From Vairimorpha apis BRL 01 (lineage: Eukaryota > Microsporidia > Nosematidae): a stretch of DNA of 20,322 nucleotides. Within the stretch, counting starts at the first letter, position 1, and the number at the start of each line of letters is the position of its first letter. Where the stretch lies: assembly GCA_000447185.1 (NCBI GenBank), contig KE647363.1, positions 1 through 20,322 on the forward strand, written 5' to 3'. The notes beneath the pieces are model-generated. The model searched no databases and was not told where the DNA came from. It saw only the letters and a list, made by a program, of their open reading frames with translations. Positions 9,725-18,174 of the stretch are shown in pieces. Made by a program: the position numbers and the translations under genes.

Positions 9725-10527
9725 ATGATTATTTTGATTATACTATTGATAAAATTTAGTTATCAAGAATTTATACGTTTATTTAATGATGAAGTGTATA
9801 CATGTGGATTTAGAAAAAAAGCTTTAGATTTATTAATTAGACAAGAAGGTGACGGAAGCGGTGGTTCAAATTGGGGAGGAGGTGCTGCTTTTTATGGAGG
9901 AGAAACAGGAAGTTTTGCCGGTACTGCCGATGGAGGAGGTTTAGTTTCTCCAATTAAAAACGTAAGTGACTATGCTACTGCAGTTATTCCTTTAATTAGT
10001 TCAGTAGCAAGATATGCTACAAATTGGATCATTAAGTTTGACTCAAATGGTAAAGGAATTATTCATAATCCTTCAGATAATACTGTTTGGTCTGTATCAG
10101 GTGGAATAAATATTGTTTTAGCTCCAAATTCAGGAGGTCCCGATCAATCTTTTTTTTTAAAGAAATTTCACCTGATAAATACATAATTATAGATTATAAA
10201 TCACAATGTATTGAATTTAATACGTATAAAAGTACATTTGAATGTAAAAAATGTACAGGATCTGTTTTTCAAAACTTTGTAATTCTTTATGATATGGATG
10301 GAGAAGCTTGTTGTTCATATGTTGCAAATAAATATGTAATCAAACCATTTGGAAGATATAGAAAAATTTATGATAGTATGAGGCATCATCGAGCTGGAAT
10401 AAACAATAGTATCACACGTGCATATTTGGCTAATTATAGAAATTACAAGAAAGATATTGAAGCACATGAAGCTGCAGTTAAAGAAAATAATGAACATGCA
10501 AAAGAACCTACTGAATATAATTATTAA
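9725..10527 (+). CDS. secreted ricin-B-like protein with short Gly-rich insert, array member 2, split by -1 frameshift
   Basis: Frame 1 runs 9725-10186 and the rest continues in the -1 frame to 10527. It opens with a signal peptide (MIILIILLIKFSY) and EFIRLF at 15-20, then C27. A Gly-rich insert of about 35 residues spans residues 42-73, followed by the trefoil region: W101, NPSDNTVWSVSG (115-126), DQSFF (140-144). Here the frame is lost at a run of nine T (10150-10158). The shifted frame continues as KEISPDKY, C-x14-C, QNF, then the CC pair, PFGRYRK, YDSMRHHR and a charged tail. A sibling (13079) reads QSFVFKEVSPDKY without a gap, so the -1 join restores exact alignment. The break may be programmed -1 slippage (in-frame T_TTT_TTA), transcript slippage, an assembly error or real loss. 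The second N-terminal Cys is replaced by Val/Ser. About 267 residues if joined. Confidence 0.75.
10153..10159 (+). promoter_or_regulatory. candidate -1 slippery heptamer (T_TTT_TTA)
   Basis: The heptamer sits in the correct phase for the upstream frame (codons TTT 10154-10156, TTA 10157-10159). A -1 slip puts the ribosome on AAA GAA ATT, which continues the family sequence. U_UUU_UUA is one of the classical -1 slippery sites. I see no strong pseudoknot or stem directly downstream, which weakens the case. Confidence 0.3.
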
Positions 10528-10898
10528 AAATAAATTATACTTTCATAAAAATGATTTATTTTTACTAAATTTTAATATTGTATAAATTAATTTTTTTTGA
10601 TCACTAATTTTTACAAATTTTTTAAATTTTGATTTAATTAGCGTTTTATTTTTAAATTTATAAACATATTAAATTTATTTCATTTAAAATTAAATTAGAA
10701 AAATATTTAAAAATTTTATAAGATTTGTTATTTATCAATTTTGACTCACTGTGTTGTAATTTTACTAAAAAGATAGTTTATACTATTTTTTGAAAACTTA
10801 ACTTTTTTTATTTTCAATTGTCAATAAATTAAAAACATTAAACATTATTAATAAACAAAGTTTCAAAATTTTTATAAATTAAATAAAAAAATTTAATT
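10528..10898. other. AT-rich array spacer 2-3
   Basis: This 371-base spacer has no open frame of note. It contains only A/T tracts and the presumed promoter of member 3. Confidence 0.6.
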
Positions 10899-12400
10899 AT
10901 GTTTTTTCTTTATATTTATCAAATTTAAACGGAGAATTTATTAAGCTATTTAGTGAAGATATTTTTACAAGTGGTTGTATGCCACAACCAAAAAATTATA
11001 ACCCTGCTAGAGGCGAAACTCCTACATATATAAAAAATCGAAGCCGTCAGTCTTCAGGAGGTCTAGGAGATAAAAGTGAAATTTACTATTTAAATTCTTA
11101 TACGGGTGGAACTGGTTCAAATGCATCAAATTCTAATAATAACACTACATTTTCAGGTATCAATTTTATGTCAAATGGCGCTAATTCATTAGAAGGTGGA
11201 TTCGGTAATAATAACCATTTCAGAAATTTAAATTCTTATTCGGATACTTCTGGTTCATTAAAAGGAGGTGCAGGCAAATTTCGTGATAGAAAAAGTTTAT
11301 ATGGAGATGGTATAATGTATGGAAGTGGTGAATCAGGTCTAGCACCTAAAAAATCTCATAACAATTTTTTAGGTGTTATTTGTGACTCAGAAACAATAAA
11401 TAGAGCTTTTTACAATTCATCAGGCAAAGTAAGTTATATTTCTAGAATGCATAGTAACAGTGGGAGTTTTTCTGATTTTGGGAATGAAAATAATTTGTAC
11501 AATTTTGAAGGACGACCAAGAGTATGTTCACTTGCTGGACAGCATATATCGCAGCATATAAGTCCAAATTCAGATACTTCAATTATAGCTTCTTTAAGAA
11601 ATCAATCACTAGGACATAATAGAGGAGCTTCGGCTTACGCAAGAGAATCTGATGCATTTTCTCGAAATGCAGCTTATTATCCTCGAACTTTAGCTTCACA
11701 AGAAAATGTCGCTGATGCATTTGGCGGACCAATAAAAACATTTGTAGGTGCATCTGATGGAGAAGGTGTAGGTAGTGGAGACCTACCAGGAGCAGAATAT
11801 GGGGGAGGATATGATGCTCGTGGTGTTGGAATACCAATTAATGGATCTGGAGTATGTCCTCTTTCAGGTACTGCTGCTGCAAATGCTGTTAACTGGAATT
11901 TAGAATTTAAAACAGATGGAGAGATTATTATACATTATCCTACAAGTGATAACAATAATGTGTGGTCTGTAGGTGGAAATGGAATACTTTATATGGCATC
12001 AAACCATGGTGGTATAGATCAAGGGATGATGTTTAGAAGATTATCACCTGGAAAATATCAAATAGTAAGTAATAGTCAAATGTGTGTAACTTATATACCA
12101 GCTCGTGAAAGATTTGAAATGCAACGATGTCACGATACACAATTTCAAGAATTTGCAATAACTTATGATTTAAATGGTGGAAATTGTTGTGCTTATGAAA
12201 TTTATCAATGGATAGTCACACCATTTGGAAGATACAGAAAAGAATATGATAGTAAAAAACACCACCGAGTTGGTGATAGACAACATCCACTAAATGGTTA
12301 TTACTTTAACTATAGTAATGCCGGATTAAATGAACTTAATAGAGAAATTAATATGATGGCATCTATTGTTAATGCACAAAATGATTTAGCACAATGGTAA
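10899..12400 (+). CDS. secreted ricin-B-like protein with long Ser/Asn/Gly-rich insert, array member 3, N-terminus disrupted
   Basis: The intact frame from the first in-frame ATG (10979) encodes 473 residues but lacks a signal peptide. The same frame is open back to 10883 and encodes the array hallmark EFIKLF at 10934-10951, so the true N-terminus lies upstream. The only plausible ATG (10899) is in another frame and stops at 10926-10928. One extra T, for example in the T6 run at 10902-10907, would join a hydrophobic signal to it. Counting from 10979, residues about 20-285 are rich in Gly, Ser, Asn and Tyr. They are followed by GSGVC, W306, a trefoil region, C-x14-C, QEF, CC at 403-404, PFGRYRK and YDSKKHHR, and a polar tail. 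The insert is less purely Gly than in member 5. Expression depends on how the start is resolved. Confidence 0.75.
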
Positions 12401-13078
12401 AATATTTTAAAGATACATAAATAAAATTTTTATATCTTTTTAGTAAAAACTTTAATTTTTAAACTTAAATTTTTTTTTGAAAAAAACAAATTATTTCAGA
12501 ATACAAAAAAAATTAAAGTTTAGTAATTTGTTATAAAACACTTTTTAAAAAATTTATCTCTTAGAAATTTTACAAATAAAAATAGTTTTTTTATTGTTTA
12601 TAATATAAAAAATTAAACAATTAAAAATTAATTGTAATAGTTTTACTAAAAGTGTACTCAATAAAAACTTATTTTAATATGTTAATATTTTTTAAAATTA
12701 GAGTATAAAATTATTAACCAAATATATAACAAAATAAAAAATGAACAAATTAAAATAAATTGTTAAAAATGCCTAATTAATTTTATTTATCAAGTTAAAT
12801 TTTTTAATAAATATATAAAAAAAATTTTAAATAAAATTGAATATTTTCATTAAATAATAACATTTAATTTTAATGACAAATTAAAATTTAAGTTCAAATA
12901 AATAAATAAAATTTATATTAATTTGTTTTATTTATTATATTTTAATTTATTCAATAAAAATTATATAAAAAGTCTTTTTATAAATGAACCAAGTATTTAT
13001 TAAATTCTAATAGAATAACATATTATTTTTTTACTGTAACACAACTTTTAAATTTATTAAAATTTTACATATTGTCTA
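12401..13078. other. AT-rich array spacer 3-4
   Basis: This 678-base spacer is dense in TAA stops in all frames. No gene, repeat or structured element is recognised. Confidence 0.6.
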
Positions 13079-13822
13079 ATGACAGCATTTTTATTTTTTG
13101 TTTTTGTATTTTGTGAATATATTAAGTTATATGATGATGAAACTTATACGTGTAATTGCATGAAGGAAGCAACTATGCATCATATTGCAAGAGAAGAAGA
13201 AGGAATTTATTACGAAAACACAACAGGAACACATTGGAATGGAGGTGTAGGTTTATATGGTGGACATATTTCTGGTGATGGAAATGCAACTGGATTTAAC
13301 GGTGTTGGTTATGGAAGATTTGGTGATTCAATAAATGGAAGTGGAGATGGTCCATATGGAGGTGGGTTTGGAAGTTTTGAAGGAATTTCTAATGGAAATG
13401 GTTTGGGAGGTCATTTAGGAGGTCCTTGCGCATATGCAGTTGGAATTACACCAGTAACTGGGTCAACTGCTGCTTCCTCTACGAACTGGAATTTTGAACT
13501 TCGTGCAGACGGTGAAGTAATAATACATAATCCATCAGATACTACCATTTGGACAATTTCTGGAAGTGGTTCAATAGTATTAGCTGAAATACATGGAGGA
13601 ATTAATCAATCATTTGTATTTAAAGAAGTAAGTCCAGATAAATATCAGATTACAACTAATGATGGTCTTTGTGTTGAATATATACCAAAAGAGAATAGAT
13701 TAAAATGTAAATTTTGTCATACATATCCATTTCAAATGTGGACTATTATAGATGATGTATACAGAGCTGATTGCAGTACTGGTGAAAGTAATCCGTTTAT
13801 GATTCGTCCACAAACAGGATAA
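13079..13822 (+). CDS. secreted ricin-B-like protein with Gly-rich insert, array member 4, short C-terminus
   Basis: A 247-residue intact protein. The signal peptide is residues 1-12 (ending FVFVFC), then EYIKLYDDETYTC (13-25). The Gly-rich insert occupies about residues 50-115 (GGGFGSFEGISNGNGLGGHLGG) and is closed by C117. The trefoil part has W137 (TNWNFEL), NPSDTTIWTISG, QSF at 177-179, FKEVSPDKYQI, C198 and C213 (C-x14-C) and QMW at 219-221. The QMW is the most canonical QxW of the array. Unlike members 2, 3 and 5 it ends 26 residues later with a single Cys (ADCSTG) and lacks the GRYRK/HHR tail. No other frame after the stop restores that tail, so it looks genuinely truncated. It keeps both N-terminal cysteines (25 and 117) that would bracket the insert. 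Confidence 0.88.
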   Translation: MTAFLFFVFVFCEYIKLYDDETYTCNCMKEATMHHIAREEEGIYYENTTGTHWNGGVGLYGGHISGDGNATGFNGVGYGRFGDSINGSGDGPYGGGFGSFEGISNGNGLGGHLGGPCAYAVGITPVTGSTAASSTNWNFELRADGEVIIHNPSDTTIWTISGSGSIVLAEIHGGINQSFVFKEVSPDKYQITTNDGLCVEYIPKENRLKCKFCHTYPFQMWTIIDDVYRADCSTGESNPFMIRPQTG

Positions 13823-14256
13823 TAATGTTTATTTAATTATTTGTATTTATATAATAAGTTTTAAATAATTAAAAAAACATTTTGTTATTAATTGTTTATA
13901 AATTTTTTTATTATATTTTTAAATATTTTAAATAATTTTTTTAATTATTCACAGAAATAAATTTTTAAATTTTAATTATAATAAAATTAATTTATCATTT
14001 TTATTTCAAATTTTAATTTTTTAAATTTCTAATAAAAATTTTCTAATTATATTTTAAAATATTCATCGACTATAAATTTTAATCATTTTAATTGAAGTAA
14101 TTATACCTTGTTAAATTAATTAAATTTTATTCATTTTAATTATTTTTTATTGAAATTTTTCTTTTTGTTAATTAAAATAAGATTTATTAAAAAACTATAT
14201 ATTTGAAAAAAAATTTATATATTTTAATCATTTTTGTAAATATTTATGTCATGCTC

Positions 14257-14272
14257 CTGGGGATAGCCCCAG
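14257..14272. repeat. GC-rich hairpin, 6-bp stem
   Basis: CTGGGG and CCCCAG flank a four-base ATAG loop. This is a remarkable cluster of G and C for this DNA. Confidence 0.6.
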
Positions 14273-14335
14273 TTTTAAAATAATATTCAACAATATTGTT
14301 ATAACTATAAAAATTTTTATTTATATTTTTATTGG

Positions 14336-14349
14336 ACGTCTTATGACGT
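14336..14349. repeat. hairpin ACGTC-TTAT-GACGT
   Basis: A five-base-pair stem with a TTAT loop, inside the same GC-richer island. Confidence 0.4.
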
Positions 14350-14407
14350 GTAGTCTCAATATACCTCTCAGGTTCTATGTTGCTTCTTTTCGTGTTCACC
14401 TGTCTAT

Positions 14408-14429
14408 GCATATATATTTATATATATGC
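14408..14429. repeat. perfect 10-bp palindrome followed by T7
   Basis: GCATATATAT and ATATATATGC are separated by TT, then a run of seven T (14430-14436). A stem plus T-run could act as an RNA polymerase III type stop for a + strand transcript, but no such transcript is recognised. Confidence 0.45.
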
Positions 14430-14490
14430 TTTTTTTATAATTTAAAATTGAGGGACCTTTCAAAAGCAAACAAAATATAAACTAAATAAT

Positions 14491-14513
14491 TTGCCATAGC
14501 AAGGCTATGACAA
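14491..14513. repeat. hairpin TTGcCATAGC-AAG-GCTATGaCAA
   Basis: Nine base pairs with one C/A mismatch and a three-base loop. It marks the right edge of the GC-richer island. Confidence 0.5.
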
Positions 14514-14755
14514 TTTACATTATTTTAAACTTTTTAATTTTTTAATTGAAACTTTAATATTTTTAATATAATTTTTAAATAATTTAAATGTACAAAACAA
14601 ATTTAATTTTTTTATTAAAAGTTTTGTTTCAAATTTAATGATTTATGATTTTGTGAGTTATCTACTAATAAAAACAAAGTAGAGTATAAATAAACTTTAA
14701 ATTATTAACAATGTTTTAAATTAAATTTATATTTAATTATTTATGTCCAGTCACT

Positions 14756-16462
14756 ATGATTATTTATTTCTTTATATATAAGTCAATAGAAGAATATATA
14801 AAACAAGCAAACGATGATAAATTTGCATCTTCTATTATGAAAGACGCAATTGATGATAATGTTGCTAAAGAACTGGCAGATGCGTATGATGCAGATCCAG
14901 GTAACATACATAGAAGTCCTGGTGTTTGTGGATATTTTGGATACAATTTGGGAGGTGTTTTAGGAGACAAATCTGGTCATGCATTTGGAGCTGGTGGAAA
15001 TGTTGGCAATGGAGCCGGAGGAATACTTGGAAATAGATCAGGTAATTTATTTGGAGCAGGTATTGCAGGTGCTATAGGAGGTTTATATGATGCAGGTTTG
15101 GCAGCATCACATATATCGTCCGGAGCATTTTTTCCAGAAAATGCATATGGTGGCGGTGGCTATGGTATAGGAGGGTACGGTGGATTTGGAGGATATGGAC
15201 TTGGAGGATTGGGTTTTGGTAGTGCAGGAACAACTGGTTCTGGAGCATTAGCTACAGGTATTGCAGGACCTTATGGAGTTCCAGGTCATGGAGCAGGTGG
15301 ATTAGGAGCAGGTACTTATGGAGCAGGCGGTTATGGCAGGAGATTAGGTAGTTGGGGAATAGGAGGAGATGCAGCTGGTGGATACGGCCTTGGTGGATTG
15401 GTTTCAGGAGGATATGGATCTTCAGGAGGATTTTTTGGAAGAAATAACGGTATATTAGGAGGAATTGGACCCGGTACATTTAATAGGATAGCTGGAGGAA
15501 ATGGATTAAATAGTTTGGCTTCGAATGGATATGGGTCTTTAGGAAAGCTTAATGGTGGTTTAGGCATGGGTGCAAATGGTGCATCAGTTGGTTATCACGG
15601 TTCAGGAATAAGAGGATATTATGGTGCTGGTCCAGGTGGATATCTTGGAGCAGCAGGAATTGCAGGAGGATTAGGTTTATATGGAGCAGCAGGATTAAAT
15701 GGAGGTCCATATGGATCGGCTGGTGGTGCAGCTTTATTAAATGGTGGATATGGAGCAGCAGGAGGTTATTATGGACCTAATGGAGCATTAATTGGAGGAG
15801 GAGCTGGTAATATTTTTAGTTCAACGCAACCTGGTTCTCATTATGGCGGTGGAGGTATGTACAGTCTTCCAGAAGGTGGTTTAACTGGTAGTATAGCAGG
15901 AAATGCTTATGGATACAAAGCTAGTCCAAATTACGGAAATGGAGCAGCAAAAATTGCACATAGAGCTGTACATAATCCCTCTGGTAAAATGTGTGATTAT
16001 GCAAAAGCAGTAACTGCAATAACTGCAACATCAAATCCACATAATGCAACGGATTGGAAAATACAATATAATGACAATGGTGATGCAGTTATTCAATCAC
16101 CAAAAGACAAATCAGTATGGTCAATCACAGACACTGGTACTCTTGTTTTAGCTTCTAATTATGGTGGAGCTCAACAATCAGTAGTTTTTAAGGACTCAGG
16201 ATTCGGTTCATGGCAAATTACAATAGGTTCCGGATTATGTCTCGAATATATAGTAAATAAAAACAGATATGAGTTAAAAAAATGTAGTACCAATCCACTG
16301 CAACATTTTGTTTTTGTAAATGCTTTGGTTTATAACGAATGCTGTTCATGTGAAGATTACGGACACGTCCAAACACCGTATAAAAAAAGAAAACTAGTAT
16401 TCGATTTTGGAAGGCATCATAGAGCGTCCGATTATCGTGTAAATTGTTGCCATGGTCATTAA
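14756..16462 (+). CDS. large Gly/Ala-rich secreted ricin-B-like protein, array member 5
   Basis: A 568-residue intact protein. Residues 1-12 are hydrophobic but short (MIIYFFIYKSIEE), then EYIKQAND and a charged segment. Residues about 58-390 are silk- or cuticle-like: repeats of GGYG, GGLG, YGAGG and GPYG with Ala and few charges. The start of this block contains a clear duplication, LGDKSGHAFGAG then LGNRSGNLFGAG (about residues 67-100). The lectin part follows: GKMCDYA, W434 (ATDWKIQY), SVWSITDTG, QQSVVF, C-x14-C, QHF, CC at 529-530, PYKKRK and a final GRHHRASD...CCHGH. The first N-terminal Cys of the family is Ala/Ser here. A long flexible or self-assembling Gly domain with a lectin head suggests a structural wall or tube adhesin (inference). 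Confidence 0.9.
   Translation: MIIYFFIYKSIEEYIKQANDDKFASSIMKDAIDDNVAKELADAYDADPGNIHRSPGVCGYFGYNLGGVLGDKSGHAFGAGGNVGNGAGGILGNRSGNLFGAGIAGAIGGLYDAGLAASHISSGAFFPENAYGGGGYGIGGYGGFGGYGLGGLGFGSAGTTGSGALATGIAGPYGVPGHGAGGLGAGTYGAGGYGRRLGSWGIGGDAAGGYGLGGLVSGGYGSSGGFFGRNNGILGGIGPGTFNRIAGGNGLNSLASNGYGSLGKLNGGLGMGANGASVGYHGSGIRGYYGAGPGGYLGAAGIAGGLGLYGAAGLNGGPYGSAGGAALLNGGYGAAGGYYGPNGALIGGGAGNIFSSTQPGSHYGGGGMYSLPEGGLTGSIAGNAYGYKASPNYGNGAAKIAHRAVHNPSGKMCDYAKAVTAITATSNPHNATDWKIQYNDNGDAVIQSPKDKSVWSITDTGTLVLASNYGGAQQSVVFKDSGFGSWQITIGSGLCLEYIVNKNRYELKKCSTNPLQHFVFVNALVYNECCSCEDYGHVQTPYKKRKLVFDFGRHHRASDYRVNCCHGH
14950..15840 (+). repeat. degenerate Gly-rich codon repeats (GGA/GGT)
   Basis: Within member 5 the DNA is a long series of imperfect GGA/GGT/GCA/TAT codon repeats, far richer in G than any other part of the window. 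Such repeats expand and contract by slippage or unequal exchange, which fits the very different insert lengths of the paralogues. Ends are approximate. Confidence 0.7.
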
Positions 16463-17688
16463 AATGTTAATAATTTTATTTTTCTATATAATTAAAAAAT
16501 ATATAAATTAAAAAGAATATTTTATGAAGCTTTTTTTCTTCTTTCTCAGCAATTACTTATATCCATCAGTTCGTCTTTAACTTACTTCCATCAATTCAAT
16601 ATTGCCAATTCCAAGACAGTCTCATTCAAATCTTGTCCTGTAATTCAAAGATAACTTTCAATGTTTTCTTTAGGATTTTAGTTTGAATATAGGCTTCAGT
16701 ACTAAGAGAGAGATCTATTTTCTTTGTGTAATGTTTATGGTTTGTATAGTTGCCTCATTCTATGTTAGGACAAACGGAATTTTTTTGTTCTGCTCTTATA
16801 AATTAATCCAAGTTAATTTGCTAACAGATCGTACATTTACCTTTTTTCATTTTCTACTGTGTATAAGTTGTCTATATTAGTTATACCTACCTCTATTAAA
16901 ATAATTTTCTTATTTACTTTATTCTGTCAAAGATGTCAGGTTTATTGTTAGAGATTTGACGTCCATGTTAATTCTTGTATCTACTCAAATTTCAACTTTT
17001 TCATTTTAAAGCATTCTTTTATCGAGTGATTCTTAATTTTTTTTATCTTTTCAGTTCATATTTTAAACATAGTCTCAAGTGAATACATTTTAAAATCTCG
17101 GTATACCTTTTCTTTTAGTTTGACAGGAGTATTCTGTCACACTTAGTTGCCAAGTGGTCTAAAGTTCTTTTTATGCTTTAATAATGGGGTATTTGAACTT
17201 TTATCCCATAAATATATTTCTATCTTAAAGTGTACTACAACCTGTTCCTCTCTATGAATGTATCATTATTTTGGCTTAATAAAAAAATAAAAATAAAATA
17301 AAAATAATTTTAATTAGAAATTTGAAAGGACAAAATTTACATATTTGAATTTAAGCTATAAAAATTTTGTAGTTTCGTTTTTTGAATTAAAAAAAATTAA
17401 ATATGAATTTAAATTATAAATTTATTATATATTTTGTGTAAAACAAATGTCAAATTTTAAAATATAAATAAAATTCAATATAATAAAATTGTATTTATTT
17501 GTAAGAGTAAAATAATATTGTAATTTATGAAATAAAATGTAGTTTTAAACAAAACAAATATTTTAGAAATTAATAAATAATTTTTTAACGGTCAAATATT
17601 AAACATGTTGTCAATGCAATCAACAAATTGTAAGATAAGAAACGTTTGTGTTTCAAATATATATAAAAAATTAACTGATTTTAAAATA
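16463..17688. other. spacer 5-6 occupied mainly by a decayed LINE
   Basis: AT-rich flanks (16463-16530 and 17277-17688) surround a 750-base island with much higher G and C content, identified below as the 3' part of a retroelement. ATG 17605 is in frame with member 6 but its first 28 codons look like leader DNA. Confidence 0.6.
16531..17276 (-). mobile_element. decayed LINE, C-terminal restriction-like endonuclease part (R2/Dong/R4 type)
   Basis: Reading the - strand in three frames gives, in the expected order, the blocks found at the C-terminus of LINEs with a restriction-like endonuclease. They are: DHLATKCDRIL (around 17139-17156, zinc-knuckle His/Cys), ILKCIHLRLCLKYEL (to about 17060), NHSIKEC, VDTRINMDVK (16958-16984), NNKPDIF (KPDI 16932-16943, the catalytic PD), KKIILIEVGIT (16879-16905, the catalytic E strand), NIDNLYTVENEK, YDLLAN and LGLIYK, PFVLT followed by TAG where Trp is usual (about 16760), and EAYIQTKILKKTLK (16656-16697). 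The last frame ends at TGA 16626-16628. An A-rich 3' tail follows (T/C run at 16531-16545 on +). At least four frameshifts and many stops show it is dead. The reverse transcriptase domain is missing, as in a 5'-truncated copy. Confidence 0.82.
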
Positions 17689-18174
17689 ATGTTATTTTTG
17701 ATCTTTTGTTCTTTATCAGTTCAAGAACTTATAAAGCACAGTAAAGAACAATTTTTTCTGTGTGATATTCTTAATTCAAACAGAAATGGAAGAGAAGCAG
17801 CTCCATGTATTGAAGATGAAAAAACCAATTGGGTTTTAGAGCAGCTGTCTCCTATTACGTTCATAATAAGAGAACCCAGAAATGGTTATGTATTAAATGT
17901 AAATAATGCTACAAATCGACTAGTTTTAAGCAGACCTGTTGATGGATTAAAATCTAAATTTGAGATTGAAAAAAAAGGTCCTTGTAAATATGTTATTAAA
18001 TATGAAGATAAATGTGTTGAATATGATAATAAAGGAAGATTTTATTATATGACACATTGTTTTGATTCTGAATTTCAATCTTTTATGATAATTGATGATG
18101 AGTTAATAGCCTCAGGCGCACTTTTAACTGGATATAAATATTGTGAACTTAATATTCCACATAAAATTTATTAA
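17689..18174 (+). CDS. secreted ricin-B-like protein, array member 6, compact
   Basis: I start at ATG 17689, which gives 161 residues with a proper signal (MLFLIFCSLSV) directly followed by QELIKHSKE. The upstream ATG 17605 would add 28 polar residues before the signal and is less likely. Cysteines at 25 and 40 and Trp48 match array member 1 position for position. C109 and C124 (C-x14-C) are followed by QSF at 130-132, and FEI at 91-93 marks the previous repeat. There is no Gly-rich insert and no CC/HHR tail; the protein ends shortly after the trefoil repeat with TGYKYCELNIPHKIY. Together with members 1 and 7 it represents the likely ancestral compact form. Confidence 0.87.
   Translation: MLFLIFCSLSVQELIKHSKEQFFLCDILNSNRNGREAAPCIEDEKTNWVLEQLSPITFIIREPRNGYVLNVNNATNRLVLSRPVDGLKSKFEIEKKGPCKYVIKYEDKCVEYDNKGRFYYMTHCFDSEFQSFMIIDDELIASGALLTGYKYCELNIPHKIY

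Larger units (their letters stand above)
14244..14411 (-). pseudogene. 55-residue ORF, possible mobile-element fragment
   Basis: On the - strand ATG 14409-14411 opens a frame to TAA 14244-14246. The peptide begins MHRQVNTKRSNIEPERYIET and ends with NIVEYYFKTGAIPRSMT. The N-terminal codons (AGG, ACG, CCC, CCT, GAG) are unlike the surrounding DNA. The end resembles a helix-turn-helix opening as found in Tc1/IS630-like or paired-type transposases, but this is a weak impression. A stop lies three codons upstream of the ATG. It may be an unrecognised small gene or a relic. Confidence 0.22.
13823..14755. other. spacer 4-5 with a GC-richer, hairpin-dense island
   Basis: 13823-14240 and 14520-14755 are plain AT-rich DNA. 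Between them, 14244-14515 is visibly richer in G and C, holds a 55-codon ORF on the - strand and four perfect or near-perfect hairpins (listed separately). Its ends are abrupt, as with an inserted fragment. Confidence 0.55.

Noticed and set aside
11583..11837. 84-codon - strand frame inside member 3
   Set aside because: A shadow of the Gly/Ser codons of the + strand gene; the peptide is repetitive His/Leu/Gln, as expected from antisense GGT/GCA/CAT codons.
15252..15567. Two overlapping - strand frames inside member 5
   Set aside because: Pro/Leu-rich antisense readings of GGA/GGT repeats; no independent support.
16683..16880. Open + strand frame of 65 codons in spacer 5-6
   Set aside because: It starts with TTG, and it lies antisense to the endonuclease remnant of the decayed LINE, whose - strand motifs explain the composition.
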